Assembly: GCA_021734025.1 (NCBI GenBank)
Contig: JAIPJS010000014.1
Span: 1-64,000, forward strand
Source: Candidatus Neomarinimicrobiota bacterium
GTDB lineage: Bacteria > Fidelibacterota > JAANXI01
Direction: 5' to 3'
DNA length: 64,000 bases
The translations under genes and the position numbers were made by a program. This document shows positions 50,185 through 58,608 of the stretch, piece after piece (the first letter of the stretch is position 1; each line of letters starts with the position of its first letter). The notes below the pieces were generated by a model, which ran no database searches, was not told the origin of the DNA, and worked only from the letters and a program-made list of their open reading frames with translations.

Positions 50185-50583
50185 GTGTTTCTCTCTCCTG
50201 GGGATATCTGTTGCTCGGCTTGGCCTCCCCAGGTCGGTTTGTTGCAGCGGTTAATTGTGATCAAAGGTGAGGATGAATTCCTCACCCTGATCAATCCGGA
50301 AATCCATTACCGGGAGGATCAGTACCAGCTGGAGGAGGGCTGCCTGAGCCTGCCGGGGATCCAGGTCAACGTAACCAGAGAGTATCTCCTCAAGGTGACG
50401 GTTATAGGTATTTCGGGGAATTCCCTGGAATTCGAAGCGAAAGGCTTCCCGGCGAGGATTATCCAGCACGAGGTGGACCATCTGGACGGAGTACTGATTA
50501 TCGATCATGCTTCCACGATTGAGCGGCAATTACTGGAACGGCAGCTGCGGGAGTTGTCGCAGGGGAGAGCGCCCATTGGATGA
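50185..50583 (+). pseudogene. def: Peptide deformylase remnant lacking its N-terminus
   Basis: The frame keeps motif II EGCLSLPGIQ and motif III QHEVDHLDG, with the metal-binding Cys and the two His, and the full C-terminal part. Motif I (GxGLAAPQVGL) is damaged: in this frame it reads CSAWPPQVGL, while GLAS is visible one frame over at 50217-50228, so an indel lies at about 50229. The 40-45 residues normally before motif I are not recognisable in any frame and are replaced by text behind the repeat. Most likely an inactivated gene; a functional copy would be elsewhere. Confidence 0.75.
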
Positions 50584-50752
50584 TTAGAACTTAATAATTT
50601 GTGAGAAAACGAGTATTTGGGAATGATTATCTTTGTATTTCGAGTTGGGGTTTCGCAAATTTAAGCGAATAATTCAGGACAGTCTCATGGTTAATGCTTC
50701 GAGAAAAAGTGAAGCGCTTTCCCAATCCCCCTGGGGAGGTTTTCCTCTGCCG

Positions 50753-50779
50753 TTGTCAATACAGTGCTACCATTATACA
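50753..50779 (+). promoter_or_regulatory. Possible promoter for the peroxiredoxin gene
   Basis: TTGTCA (50753-50758) and TATACA (50774-50779) lie 15 nt apart, 35 nt ahead of the start codon. Visual match; spacing slightly short. Confidence 0.4.
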
Positions 50780-50813
50780 GATAAACCGCAAATCGTAACC
50801 AAAGGAGGAATCT

Positions 50814-51521
50814 ATGGCTGAAGGTGGTTGTGCCAGGCCAACCGGTGCGCGCGTTGGTGAGGCACCCCGTGAACCAGAAGTTGAACAGGCAACTCAACCA
50901 AAGGAAAAGACCATGAAACAGGCACAAGTGGGAAAACCGGCCCCCGATTTCGAAGCCCCGGCGTATCATAACGGCGAATTCACCCAAACAAAACTCAGTG
51001 ATTATCTCGGGAGCTGGACGCTGCTCTGCTTCTATCCCGGCGATTTTACCTATGTCTGAGCAACCGAATTAGCTGCGGTCGCAGCCAAGTATAATGAGTT
51101 GCAAGAACTCGGTGTAGAAGTTATTTCAGTCAGTGTCGACAGTCAGTTTGTCCACAAGATGTGGGAAGAACACGAATTATCCAAGATGGTCGAAGGTGGG
51201 ATTCCATGGAAAATGGCGTCGGACGGTTCCGGTAACGTCGGCAAAGTCTACGGCGTATACGATGAAGACGCCGGTGTAGAACTCCGGGGACGGTTTATCA
51301 TCGATCCGGATGGTGTAATCCAGGGAATGGAGACGCTCACCCCACCTGTCGGACGTAACATGGAAGAAACGATCCGTCAGGTGCAGGCCTTCCAGCATGT
51401 ACGTGAAAGCGGAGGTACTGAAGCCACCCCCGCCGAATGGAAGCCCGGCAAGATGACCCTGAAGCCCGGCCCGGAGATGGTCGGTAAAATCTGGGAAGTT
51501 TGGAAGCCGAATGGAGAGTAG
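50814..51521 (+). CDS. Peroxiredoxin (AhpC/Prx family), probable selenoprotein with Sec at the TGA 51057-51059
   Basis: 235 residues if TGA is read as selenocysteine (residue 82). The thioredoxin-fold body reads continuously in one frame: VGKPAPDFEAPAYHNGEF, LCFYPGDFTYV, TGA, ATELAAVAAKYNEL, GVEVISVSVDSQFVHKMW, RGRFIIDPDGVIQG, PVGRNMEETIRQVQAFQ. The TGA stands exactly where the peroxidatic Cys of FTFVCPTE lies. A SECIS-like hairpin follows. AAAGGAGG precedes the ATG at 50814, giving a 33-residue extension with GGCARPTGARVGE before the usual start; an internal ATG at 50913 also has an AAGGA. It should reduce hydroperoxides. If Sec is not inserted, the gene is a nonsense mutant. Confidence 0.85.
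51060..51102 (+). promoter_or_regulatory. SECIS-like hairpin directly downstream of the in-frame TGA
   Basis: Apical stem GCTGC (51072-51076) with GCAGC (51081-51085) closes a loop GGTC, whose first base is 17 nt after TGA. The outer arms GCAAC (51060-51064) and GTTGC (51098-51102) also pair. Loop GGUC and spacing are close to the E. coli fdhF element (loop GGUC, about 18 nt), and within the known bacterial range. Confidence 0.8.
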
Positions 51522-51545
51522 AGAACTTCCTACTTAGTTAAGTAA

Positions 51546-51589
51546 AATAACCCGCTTTAAACCGTATGCCTGGCTTAAAGCGGGTTATT
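51546..51589 (+). terminator. Terminator hairpin after the peroxiredoxin gene
   Basis: Perfect 15-bp stem AATAACCCGCTTTAA (51546-51560) with TTAAAGCGGGTTATT (51575-51589), loop 14 nt. A T7 run starts at 51601. Confidence 0.85.
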
Positions 51590-51656
51590 ACATTCAATTC
51601 TTTTTTTGTATTCACTCTTGTAAAAATCTGTCGCATTCCTCACATTGATATAAGTA

Positions 51657-51686
51657 TTGTTTGACATTTTTTGAAAGAAGTATAAA
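51657..51686 (+). promoter_or_regulatory. Possible promoter for cfa
   Basis: TATAAA at 51681-51686 is preceded by TTGTTT (51657-51662, 18 nt spacer) or by TTGACA (51661-51666, 14 nt spacer). It lies 28 nt ahead of the cfa ATG. Confidence 0.4.
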
Positions 51687-51714
51687 CGCTGTTTTAACCC
51701 GACAGGAGGTCAAA

Positions 51715-52890
51715 ATGGCGAAATCACAGAAGCAGTTCGAAGGACTATTGGAACAGGCTGGGATTCATCTCAACGGCGAAAATCCCTGGGATATTACAGT
51801 CCGGGATGACCGCGTATTTCGACGGGTGCTGGCCGAGGGAGCCCTGGGACTGGGCGAATCCTACATGGACGGGTGGTGGGAATGCGAGGCGCTGGATGAG
51901 TTTTTCTACCGGATATTAAAGACCGGACTTCACAGTAAAGTCCGCGGCAACTGGAAGTTCTACTGGCATTTTATGAAAGCGAAATTACTGAATCTTCAGC
52001 GCTCAAATCGTGCCTATCAGATCGGCGAGCATCATTACGATCGCGGGAATGACCTGTTCGAGGCTATGCTGGATAAACGGATGAATTATAGTTGTGCGTA
52101 CTGGCAGAACGCCGAAAATCTGGACGAGGCACAGGAAGCCAAACTTGAACTCATCTGTCGAAAATTGGAACTGGAACCGGGAATGGAGGTGCTGGACCTC
52201 GGATGTGGCTTCGGTTCATTTGCGGAATATGCCGCGGAGGAATACGGCGTAGAGGTGACTGGTGTCACCGTCTCCAAACAGCAAAAGCAGTGGTTTGAAG
52301 GACACAGAGATCCCTCGTTGCCGGTTGAGATTAAACTTCTGGATTACCGGGAGGTCGAGGGTGCGTACGACCGGGTGCTCTCCATCGGATTTTTCGAGCA
52401 CGTGGGCTATAAAAATTACCGGACTTACATGAAAACGGTGGATCGGTGCCTCAAAGATGACGGAATTTCGCTGCTGCATACCATCGGCGGGAATGTCAGT
52501 TCCGTCACAACCAATCAATGGACGGCAAAATATATTTTCCCCAATGGAATGCTCCCGTCGATCATGCAGATCGGCAAATCCATGGAACGGCTGTTTGTCA
52601 TGGAAGACTGGCATAACTTTGGTCCGGATTACGATACCACCCTGTTGGCCTGGCACCGGAATTTCGAGGAAGCGTGGCCGGAGTTGCAGCAGAACTACTC
52701 CGAACGCTTCCACCGGATGTGGCGGTACTATCTGCTCAGCAGCGCCGGCGGATTTCGCGCCCGGCACACCCAGCTCTGGCAGGTGGTGATGACGAAGGTC
52801 GGGCGACCGCAGCCAGAGAGCAGAGTCGACATCCCGGAATCTGAATTGACCACCAACTGGGAAGAAGTACCGGCAAAGAATCAACGCTGA
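51715..52890 (+). CDS. cfa: Cyclopropane-fatty-acyl-phospholipid synthase
   Basis: 391 residues from the ATG at 51715, which has AGGAGG 6 nt upstream; the frame stays open back to 51661. SAM-binding motif VLDLGCGFGSFAEYAAEEYG, GVTVSKQQKQ, then FFEHVGYKNYRTYM, HTIGG, YIFPNGMLPS and the EDWHNFGPDYDTTLLAWHRN segment typical of CFA synthases. It methylenates unsaturated acyl chains in membrane lipids, usually in stationary phase or stress. Monocistronic, with terminators on both sides. Confidence 0.95.
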   Translation: MAKSQKQFEGLLEQAGIHLNGENPWDITVRDDRVFRRVLAEGALGLGESYMDGWWECEALDEFFYRILKTGLHSKVRGNWKFYWHFMKAKLLNLQRSNRAYQIGEHHYDRGNDLFEAMLDKRMNYSCAYWQNAENLDEAQEAKLELICRKLELEPGMEVLDLGCGFGSFAEYAAEEYGVEVTGVTVSKQQKQWFEGHRDPSLPVEIKLLDYREVEGAYDRVLSIGFFEHVGYKNYRTYMKTVDRCLKDDGISLLHTIGGNVSSVTTNQWTAKYIFPNGMLPSIMQIGKSMERLFVMEDWHNFGPDYDTTLLAWHRNFEEAWPELQQNYSERFHRMWRYYLLSSAGGFRARHTQLWQVVMTKVGRPQPESRVDIPESELTTNWEEVPAKNQR

Positions 52891-52946
52891 AAGAATCCGC
52901 GGATGATCGCTTTGCGCGTCATTCGCGGTGAAATAGTACTGTAATA

Positions 52947-52982
52947 AAAGATGCCATCCCGCCGAGTTGGGATGGCATCTTT
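52947..52982 (+). terminator. Intrinsic terminator after cfa
   Basis: Perfect 14-bp stem AAAGATGCCATCCC (52947-52960) with GGGATGGCATCTTT (52969-52982), loop GCCGAGTT. It shares the GCCATCCC/GGGATGGC core with the terminator at 55767-55802. Confidence 0.88.
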
Positions 52983-53060
52983 CGGTGAGATAGTTCTCTG
53001 GAAAAACAATCTCCTGTTTCATACGTTACAGTGCTTTTCAATCAAAACAATTTTTCGGTA

Positions 53061-54128
53061 ATGAACCAGGAAATCAAATTCTGTAACTCCTTTGACGGGA
53101 CCCGAATCGGATATGCGACCTCCGGGAGCGGGCTGCCAATTATGATGACCACGAATTGGCTCAGTCATCTGGAATTCGACTGGGACAGCCCGGTCTGGAA
53201 TCACTGGCTTACCGAACTGTCGGAGCAACATACACTGGTCAGATACGACCAGCGCGGCTGTGGTTTATCGGCATGGGAGACGAATGACCTGTCTCTGGAT
53301 GCGTTAGTCAAAGATTTGGAAGCAGTGGTGGACGCTTTGGGTCTCGAGAAATTTCCGCTCCTGGGCATTTGCTCCGGGGCGCCGGCGGCACTGGCATACA
53401 CCGTCCGGCATCCGGACAAGGTCAGCCACCTGATTCTCCACGGCGCATTCGGTTTGCAAAAGCAGCAAAATGTCTCCCCGGAGCGACGCGAACAAATCCA
53501 GTCCATGCTGGGACTGATGAAAAGCGGCTGGGGGCAGGACAATCCGGCGTTTCGCCAGTTCTTTTCCACCCTGTTCATGCCGGAGGCCACCTCCGAGCAG
53601 ATGGATTGGTACAACGAACTCCAGCGCCGATCCACCTCTCCGGATATTGCCGTCAAAATCCTGAAGATGGTCGTAAGCTTGGATGTCAGTGAATTGCTTG
53701 GGAAGGTAGAAGTCCCTGCGCTTGTTTTGCATTCCAGGGGAGACGCGGTGGTTTCGTTCGAGCAGGGATGTGAGATCGCGGCGGCAATCCCGGATGCCCG
53801 GTTTGTGGCGCTGGAAAGTCAGAACCATATATTGCTGGAAGATGAACCGGCATGGGATCGCTTTCTCACGGAGTTTTACGCATTCATCGGTGGAAAATCA
53901 GAACAGAAAAACCCGGAAAATACTGATAATATCTTTCCAGAGCTCACGCCACGCGAAAGAGAAGTACTCGATCTTATTGCCAGGGGAGACAGCAACTCCC
54001 AGATTGCTGAGCAGTTGTTTATCAGTCCGAAAACCGTCGGAAATCACATCAACCGGATTTTCAGTAAACTCCAGGTCAGTGACCGTGCGAAGGCCATTGT
54101 CCTTGCCCGGGAATCCGGTCTCGGGTAG
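53061..54128 (+). CDS. Alpha/beta hydrolase fused to a LuxR-type DNA-binding domain
   Basis: 355 residues from the ATG at 53061; a GTG at 53031 is possible, neither has a good ribosome binding site. Alpha/beta hydrolase at 1-275 ([32 protein letters not shown]). The nucleophile elbow reads GICSG, placing Cys104 where Ser is usual, with Asp in HSRGDAVV and His in [12 protein letters not shown] LuxR HTH fills the C-terminus (about 290-350; [40 protein letters not shown]). Probably a regulator that binds or hydrolyses a small ligand and controls nearby genes. Confidence 0.88.
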   Translation: MNQEIKFCNSFDGTRIGYATSGSGLPIMMTTNWLSHLEFDWDSPVWNHWLTELSEQHTLVRYDQRGCGLSAWETNDLSLDALVKDLEAVVDALGLEKFPLLGICSGAPAALAYTVRHPDKVSHLILHGAFGLQKQQNVSPERREQIQSMLGLMKSGWGQDNPAFRQFFSTLFMPEATSEQMDWYNELQRRSTSPDIAVKILKMVVSLDVSELLGKVEVPALVLHSRGDAVVSFEQGCEIAAAIPDARFVALESQNHILLEDEPAWDRFLTEFYAFIGGKSEQKNPENTDNIFPELTPREREVLDLIARGDSNSQIAEQLFISPKTVGNHINRIFSKLQVSDRAKAIVLARESGLG

Positions 54129-54316
54129 TCGGAGTCTTCCGTATAACCATTTTTATCCATTTTTTTTGTCTAGGTGTTTGCCCCTATTCCATTTCGCGAA
54201 TAAACCGAAAAATTTGAAGGCCAGCCCTCACGACATCGTCTCATGCGGATAGTATCTTTTTTGTGCATGGGATTCACCCTGTAAACAGTTAGCACTGGGA
54301 ACAAATGGAGTGAGGT

Positions 54317-55057
54317 ATGAAGAGATATTTTGTTTTGGCATACGGTATCATTTGCTATGCAGCATTTTTAGTGACCTTTCTGTATACCGTCGGATTTCTC
54401 GGCGATTTCATCGTGCCAAAAACGATTAATGCCGGCCCGGCGGTGCCGTTGGCGTACGCAATAGTTCTGGATGCGCTTTTGGTCTGTCTCTTTGGAATCC
54501 AGCACAGCGGCATGGCCCGCCGGGGATTTAAACGGCTGTTGACCAGAGTACTTCCGAGGTCCATGGAGCGCAGCACGTACGTATTGTTTACCTGTGCTGT
54601 CCTTGGACTGCTGTTCTGGCAGTGGAAACCGATCCCGGTGGTGGTGTGGAACATTAATCTCCCATGGATCCGTTGGGTGATTACCGGAATCTACGGGGCC
54701 GGATGGGTTGTCGTACTGGTCTCAGCAAAACTCATCAGCAGCGGGCACCTCTTTGGACTTAAACAGGTTCGAGCATACGTCAGGGGAAAAGAACTGCAGT
54801 CGCCGGAATTTCAGACCCCGGGCTTTTACCGATATGTGCGCCATCCGCTGATGGTCGGATTTCTCATGGTATTCTGGGCGACGCCCACCATGACAGCAGG
54901 GCACCTTTTATTTGCCACGTTGATGACGAGTTACATCCTCGCTGGTATTCAATTCGAGGAGCGGGATTTGATCAGCCAGTTTGGCGAGCGGTATCGAAAA
55001 TATAGAAAACAGGTGCCGATGCTTATTCCCCTTACTAAGCAGACACAAGAAAATTAA
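54317..55057 (+). CDS. mddA: Methanethiol S-methyltransferase-like membrane protein
   Basis: 246 residues with about five membrane helices. It matches MddA over its length: FLYTVGFLGDFIVPKTI, LFGIQHSGMARRGFKRLLTR, PRSMERSTYVLFTCAVLGLL, GHLFGLKQV, YRYVRHPLMVGFLMVFWATP, MTAGHLLFATLMTSYIL, and GIQFEERDLISQFGERYRKY. The C-terminal RHPL and EERDL motifs are the SAM-binding part shared with NnrU and isoprenylcysteine methyltransferases. MddA methylates methanethiol to dimethyl sulfide. Substrate here is inferred. Confidence 0.85.
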   Translation: MKRYFVLAYGIICYAAFLVTFLYTVGFLGDFIVPKTINAGPAVPLAYAIVLDALLVCLFGIQHSGMARRGFKRLLTRVLPRSMERSTYVLFTCAVLGLLFWQWKPIPVVVWNINLPWIRWVITGIYGAGWVVVLVSAKLISSGHLFGLKQVRAYVRGKELQSPEFQTPGFYRYVRHPLMVGFLMVFWATPTMTAGHLLFATLMTSYILAGIQFEERDLISQFGERYRKYRKQVPMLIPLTKQTQEN

Positions 55058-55106
55058 TCTGAATTATTAGTTGATACCAGTGAACAGGAATAAACGGAGG
55101 TAAATT

Positions 55107-55742
55107 ATGGAGAATACACAAGTTGAAACAAAAGTTCCGGGGTTAGAAACCAATGGTGAAATCAGTATGCGAAACAGGCAGGAGCCCCTCAAACAGCGCT
55201 ACCGGGAAGCGCCAGGCGAGGCAAAGATTGTGGACTGGGCGGGAACGGTTGGCGGAACCGATCCCGATGCTGTGCACGGGGAGATCGACTTCGGCCACTC
55301 CACAGGCGGCGCCGAAGACGACGCGCTCTATCCCTGGGGAAATCCGGGGGACGAGGAGTACGACGTGCAATTGGAAACCGGGATTCACCGCGCGGTTGGC
55401 GGAGATCATGACCTGCCGAATCCGGGGAATCTGCTCTGTGCGGCGCTGGCGACCTGCCTGCACTCGACTATCAGAATGATCGCAAACTATATGCAAATAC
55501 CTTTGCAGGAGCTGGAAGTGAAGGTCTCCTCAATGGCAGATGTCCGTGGCACCCTGCGTGTCGACCCGGATGTGCCCGTCCAGTTCCAGCAGATGAGGGC
55601 GTATATCACCATTCAGGCTGCGGATGGTGTCCCGCAAAAAGCAGTCAAAAAATTGTTGAAAGCGTCCGAATACAGCTGCGTGAATTTACAAACATTGCGC
55701 AATGGGGTTGCCGTAGAGACGGAATATGAATTCGGCGAATAA
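55107..55742 (+). CDS. OsmC family protein
   Basis: 211 residues. The OsmC/Ohr fold carries the catalytic cysteines Cys117 (AALATCLHSTIRMIA) and Cys191 (SEYSCVNLQTL). The N-terminal 50 residues form an extension. Family members reduce organic hydroperoxides with the two cysteines. CGGAGG precedes the ATG. It follows the mddA-like gene by 49 nt and ends at a strong terminator, so the two may be co-transcribed. Confidence 0.9.
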   Translation: MENTQVETKVPGLETNGEISMRNRQEPLKQRYREAPGEAKIVDWAGTVGGTDPDAVHGEIDFGHSTGGAEDDALYPWGNPGDEEYDVQLETGIHRAVGGDHDLPNPGNLLCAALATCLHSTIRMIANYMQIPLQELEVKVSSMADVRGTLRVDPDVPVQFQQMRAYITIQAADGVPQKAVKKLLKASEYSCVNLQTLRNGVAVETEYEFGE

Positions 55743-55766
55743 TTTCTCCGGATAAAGGGACGCCTA

Positions 55767-55810
55767 AAAGCTGCCATCCCGCTTCGGCGGGATGGCAGCT
55801 TTGCTTTTTG
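55767..55810 (+). terminator. Strong intrinsic terminator after the OsmC gene
   Basis: Perfect 16-bp stem AAAGCTGCCATCCCGC (55767-55782) with GCGGGATGGCAGCTTT (55787-55802), closed by a TTCG tetraloop, followed by GCTTTTTG. Confidence 0.93.
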
Positions 55811-55982
55811 CCTCAGAAAATACTAATTGTTCATCACTGGGGGCCTCAGGTGTCAAAATATAAATTGCACCCCTCCCGGGAATCGAGAGATGTCTCCGGA
55901 ATTTTCTTCCCTGGTAAACATTGATTCCATAGATTAAAAAATCTATTCTCATCTTTTTTTGCAATGCACAGAAGGAGTAAAA

Positions 55983-56996
55983 ATGAATCGAACAGGCGTC
56001 CCCGCAATTATCGTCCTTATCTCCCTGATTTCTCACTGTGCCAGCAAGGATCAAATTCATCCTGGCAGGTATCCAACACCTGAACCAGAGGGAGAACACG
56101 CCGAACTGTTTGCGCCGGGAATTATTTCAACGGGAATGTACGAGCGGGATCTCGCCATGACTCCGGACGGCGAGGAGATATATTTCAGCGTAGTACTTGC
56201 CCGGAACAATTATACCGCTATTATGGTCACAAAGCGGATGAAAGACGGCTGGGCCGAGCCGGAGGTCACATCGTTTTCGTCTAATCCCGAATGGTGGGAT
56301 CTGGAGCCGTGCATTTCACCGGATGGGCAGCGTTTTTTCTTTATGTCCAACCGGCCGGATACCGCCAGCGGGGACACTACAGCCGGTGACGAAGATATTT
56401 GGGTTATGGAGCGAAAAGATGGTGGCTGGGGAATGCCGCAAAATCTTGGAGAACCGGTCAATTCAGAGGCAGAAGAGTATTTCCCGTCAATCACCACGGA
56501 CGGCACGCTGTATTTCACGCGTCAGGAGCCGGAAAGTCCTGTTGGTTTTATCATGCGCTCCCGATTAAAGGATGGAGAATATCAAGAACCAGTCCGGTTA
56601 CCGTCGCATGTCAATTCGGGCCAATCCCGGTACAATGCCTTCATCGCACCGGACGAGAGCTATCTGATTCTCCCAATCTATGGAAGAGATGACAGTTATG
56701 GGGCGACCGATTACTATATCTGCTTTCGGGATACTGCGGATAACTGGACGGAACCGGTGAATTTGGGGCCACAGGTCAATTCCGGTGCTCCGGGAGAATA
56801 TTCACCATACGTCTCTCCGGACGGAGTATATCTGTTTTTTATGTCAGACAGGCTGCCTGCGGCAGGTCAGCAGCCAACCCAATTGTCCCGCCGATTTTTT
56901 GAACAAATGCACAGGTCGCCACAAAACGGGAACCCGGATATTTATTGGATTAAGACTGCTGTCTGGGAGGATCTAAAAACCGGTCTCAGAGAATAA
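55983..56996 (+). CDS. PD40-type beta-propeller exported protein
   Basis: 337 residues from the ATG at 55983 with AAGGAG upstream. Signal-like N-terminus (NRTGVPAIIVLISLISHCAS); Cys could be a lipidation site but His at -1 is unusual. Four or five WD40-like PD40 repeats: LAMTPDGEEIYFSV, PCISPDGQRFFFMSNRPD, PSITTDGTLYFTR, PYVSPDGVYLFFMSDR. Resembles TolB-like and WD40-like propellers in FCB genomes. Probably periplasmic; binding partner unknown. Confidence 0.82.
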   Translation: MNRTGVPAIIVLISLISHCASKDQIHPGRYPTPEPEGEHAELFAPGIISTGMYERDLAMTPDGEEIYFSVVLARNNYTAIMVTKRMKDGWAEPEVTSFSSNPEWWDLEPCISPDGQRFFFMSNRPDTASGDTTAGDEDIWVMERKDGGWGMPQNLGEPVNSEAEEYFPSITTDGTLYFTRQEPESPVGFIMRSRLKDGEYQEPVRLPSHVNSGQSRYNAFIAPDESYLILPIYGRDDSYGATDYYICFRDTADNWTEPVNLGPQVNSGAPGEYSPYVSPDGVYLFFMSDRLPAAGQQPTQLSRRFFEQMHRSPQNGNPDIYWIKTAVWEDLKTGLRE

Positions 56997-57210
56997 CAGG
57001 AGAATTATTCTACCTGGTTATACGAATAATAAGTTCCGGAATCGGTGCAAAGCAAAAGCGCTGTCATGTGAGCACCAGGGTTGGCATTTTGCGGGGGATC
57101 GTAATCTGAATATATTTTTCCTCTGGATAGACGGAATACAATTTAATATTCTCAAGGAGTATGATGAGAGGGCTGGGATTTAATATTTTGGAAACTCTCA
57201 CATTAATTTC

Positions 57211-58608
57211 ATGAAACTCCGTATCAAAATATTACTCATTGTCGTCGGCATTCTAGCACTCAGTCTGGCGGCGTTAACTGTCCCGCTCTACTGGTACACG
57301 CGATCGGCTCTGGAGACGGAATTCGATCAGCAGATGCTGACGCTGCTCCGCCTGGCTAATGAACAGACTGATCCTACACTCCTTGCAACGTTGGACGAGG
57401 AACCGGATTTGCCAACCATTCGCATGCGACTCGCCGATCAAGTCCGTCCGTTTGTCATTGGCGGCGTTCGGGGGATCGGGTTTTTTTCCAGAGACGGCAA
57501 CCAGCTGGTTGCCGCTGGCAGGGAATTCCCGGAAATGTCGCTATTGAAAAAATCAGTGTCCGGGATGAAGGGGACCGCTGAGTCGACTGAGACACAGGTC
57601 TCGGAAATTTTTCCCATTCGGGAGGGACGGTATGTCAAATTTGCCATCTCCCCGGTTCATCTGGAAAATGCGGAGACCGTTTACGGCGTTATCTGGGGAG
57701 AGATTCAGTTTCTCACGTTCTTTACCCAGTTGGCAGGCACCCTGTTTTGGATCGCATTGATGGCAATTGTCGTTGCCGGTGTACTTGGGGTTCTGTTTGC
57801 CCGAAATTTGGTCCGACCAGTGGAAAAATTGGCGACCTATGCCAGTGCCATCAGTAAAAATTTGAGTACACCGCAGGTAACACTGGATAGAAAAGACGAA
57901 CTTGGGGAACTGAGTAAAGCGTTGAACGAGATGCATGCAGAAATCCGGGAAAACGAGGAGCGGAACCGGGAACTCTTATCCGGTATTGCCCATGAGATTA
58001 AAAATCCGCTGGGCGGACTGGAAATCTATACCGGACTGCTCCGGGAAGACCTGGCACCGGACAGCGAGTATGCGGAATACTTTCGGAATATCTCAACATC
58101 TCTGAGCAGCCTGAAACATTCAGTCTCCTCGTATCTGGATTACGCCCGACCAGGAAAAAGCAACCTGAAAATCATCACGCTTTCCGAAGTCATCCGTGAC
58201 GTGCAACATCTCGTACAACCTGATCTGCGCGGCAAGAATATTCAACTCCATTGCAACGGCGATGCGAAAGTCCGGGCGGATGAATCGAAAGTACGGCGGG
58301 CCCTGCTGAATGTATTGAACAACAGTATCGAATCGATATCTGAATCGGGCAAAATTTCGATAACAGTTACCGAAGAAGAGGATCAGGTCTGCCTGAAAAT
58401 ATCTGATACTGGATCCGGTATCGCGCCGGAGGACAAGGAATCGATTTTTGAGCCGTATTTTACCACCCGGGAAAAGGGCTATGGCCTCGGTTTGCCCATC
58501 GTAAAGAACATGGTTGAGGAAATGGATGGCACGATTTTCGTAAGAAGTGAAGTCGGACAAGGAACAACTGTGACCATGAGATTTCCGGGGGTAAAGGCAG
58601 ATGAATAA
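57211..58608 (+). CDS. Sensor histidine kinase, NtrB-like
   Basis: 465 residues. Two membrane helices (about 5-27 and 175-197) flank a periplasmic sensor of about 145 residues. HAMP domain (about 198-250; RNLVRPVEKLATYASAISKN), HisKA with His261 in SGIAHEIKNPLGGLEIYTGL, and HATPase with SDTGSGIAPEDKE and YGLGLPIVKNM. The kinase core resembles those that pair with sigma-54 regulators, and such a gene overlaps its end by 8 nt. The 214 bp upstream of it contain no recognisable gene. Confidence 0.92.
   Translation: MKLRIKILLIVVGILALSLAALTVPLYWYTRSALETEFDQQMLTLLRLANEQTDPTLLATLDEEPDLPTIRMRLADQVRPFVIGGVRGIGFFSRDGNQLVAAGREFPEMSLLKKSVSGMKGTAESTETQVSEIFPIREGRYVKFAISPVHLENAETVYGVIWGEIQFLTFFTQLAGTLFWIALMAIVVAGVLGVLFARNLVRPVEKLATYASAISKNLSTPQVTLDRKDELGELSKALNEMHAEIRENEERNRELLSGIAHEIKNPLGGLEIYTGLLREDLAPDSEYAEYFRNISTSLSSLKHSVSSYLDYARPGKSNLKIITLSEVIRDVQHLVQPDLRGKNIQLHCNGDAKVRADESKVRRALLNVLNNSIESISESGKISITVTEEEDQVCLKISDTGSGIAPEDKESIFEPYFTTREKGYGLGLPIVKNMVEEMDGTIFVRSEVGQGTTVTMRFPGVKADE

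Noticed and set aside
50814-51059. Two separate peroxiredoxin fragments or a simple nonsense pseudogene
   Set aside because: The frame is continuous on both sides of one TGA, the TGA replaces the catalytic Cys, and a SECIS-like hairpin follows at the right distance. A pseudogene remains the alternative but explains less.
57080-57095. Possible sigma-54 promoter TTGGCATTTTGCGG upstream of the NtrB-like gene
   Set aside because: The GG and GC elements are only 6 nt apart instead of 10, so the spacing is wrong for a -24/-12 promoter.
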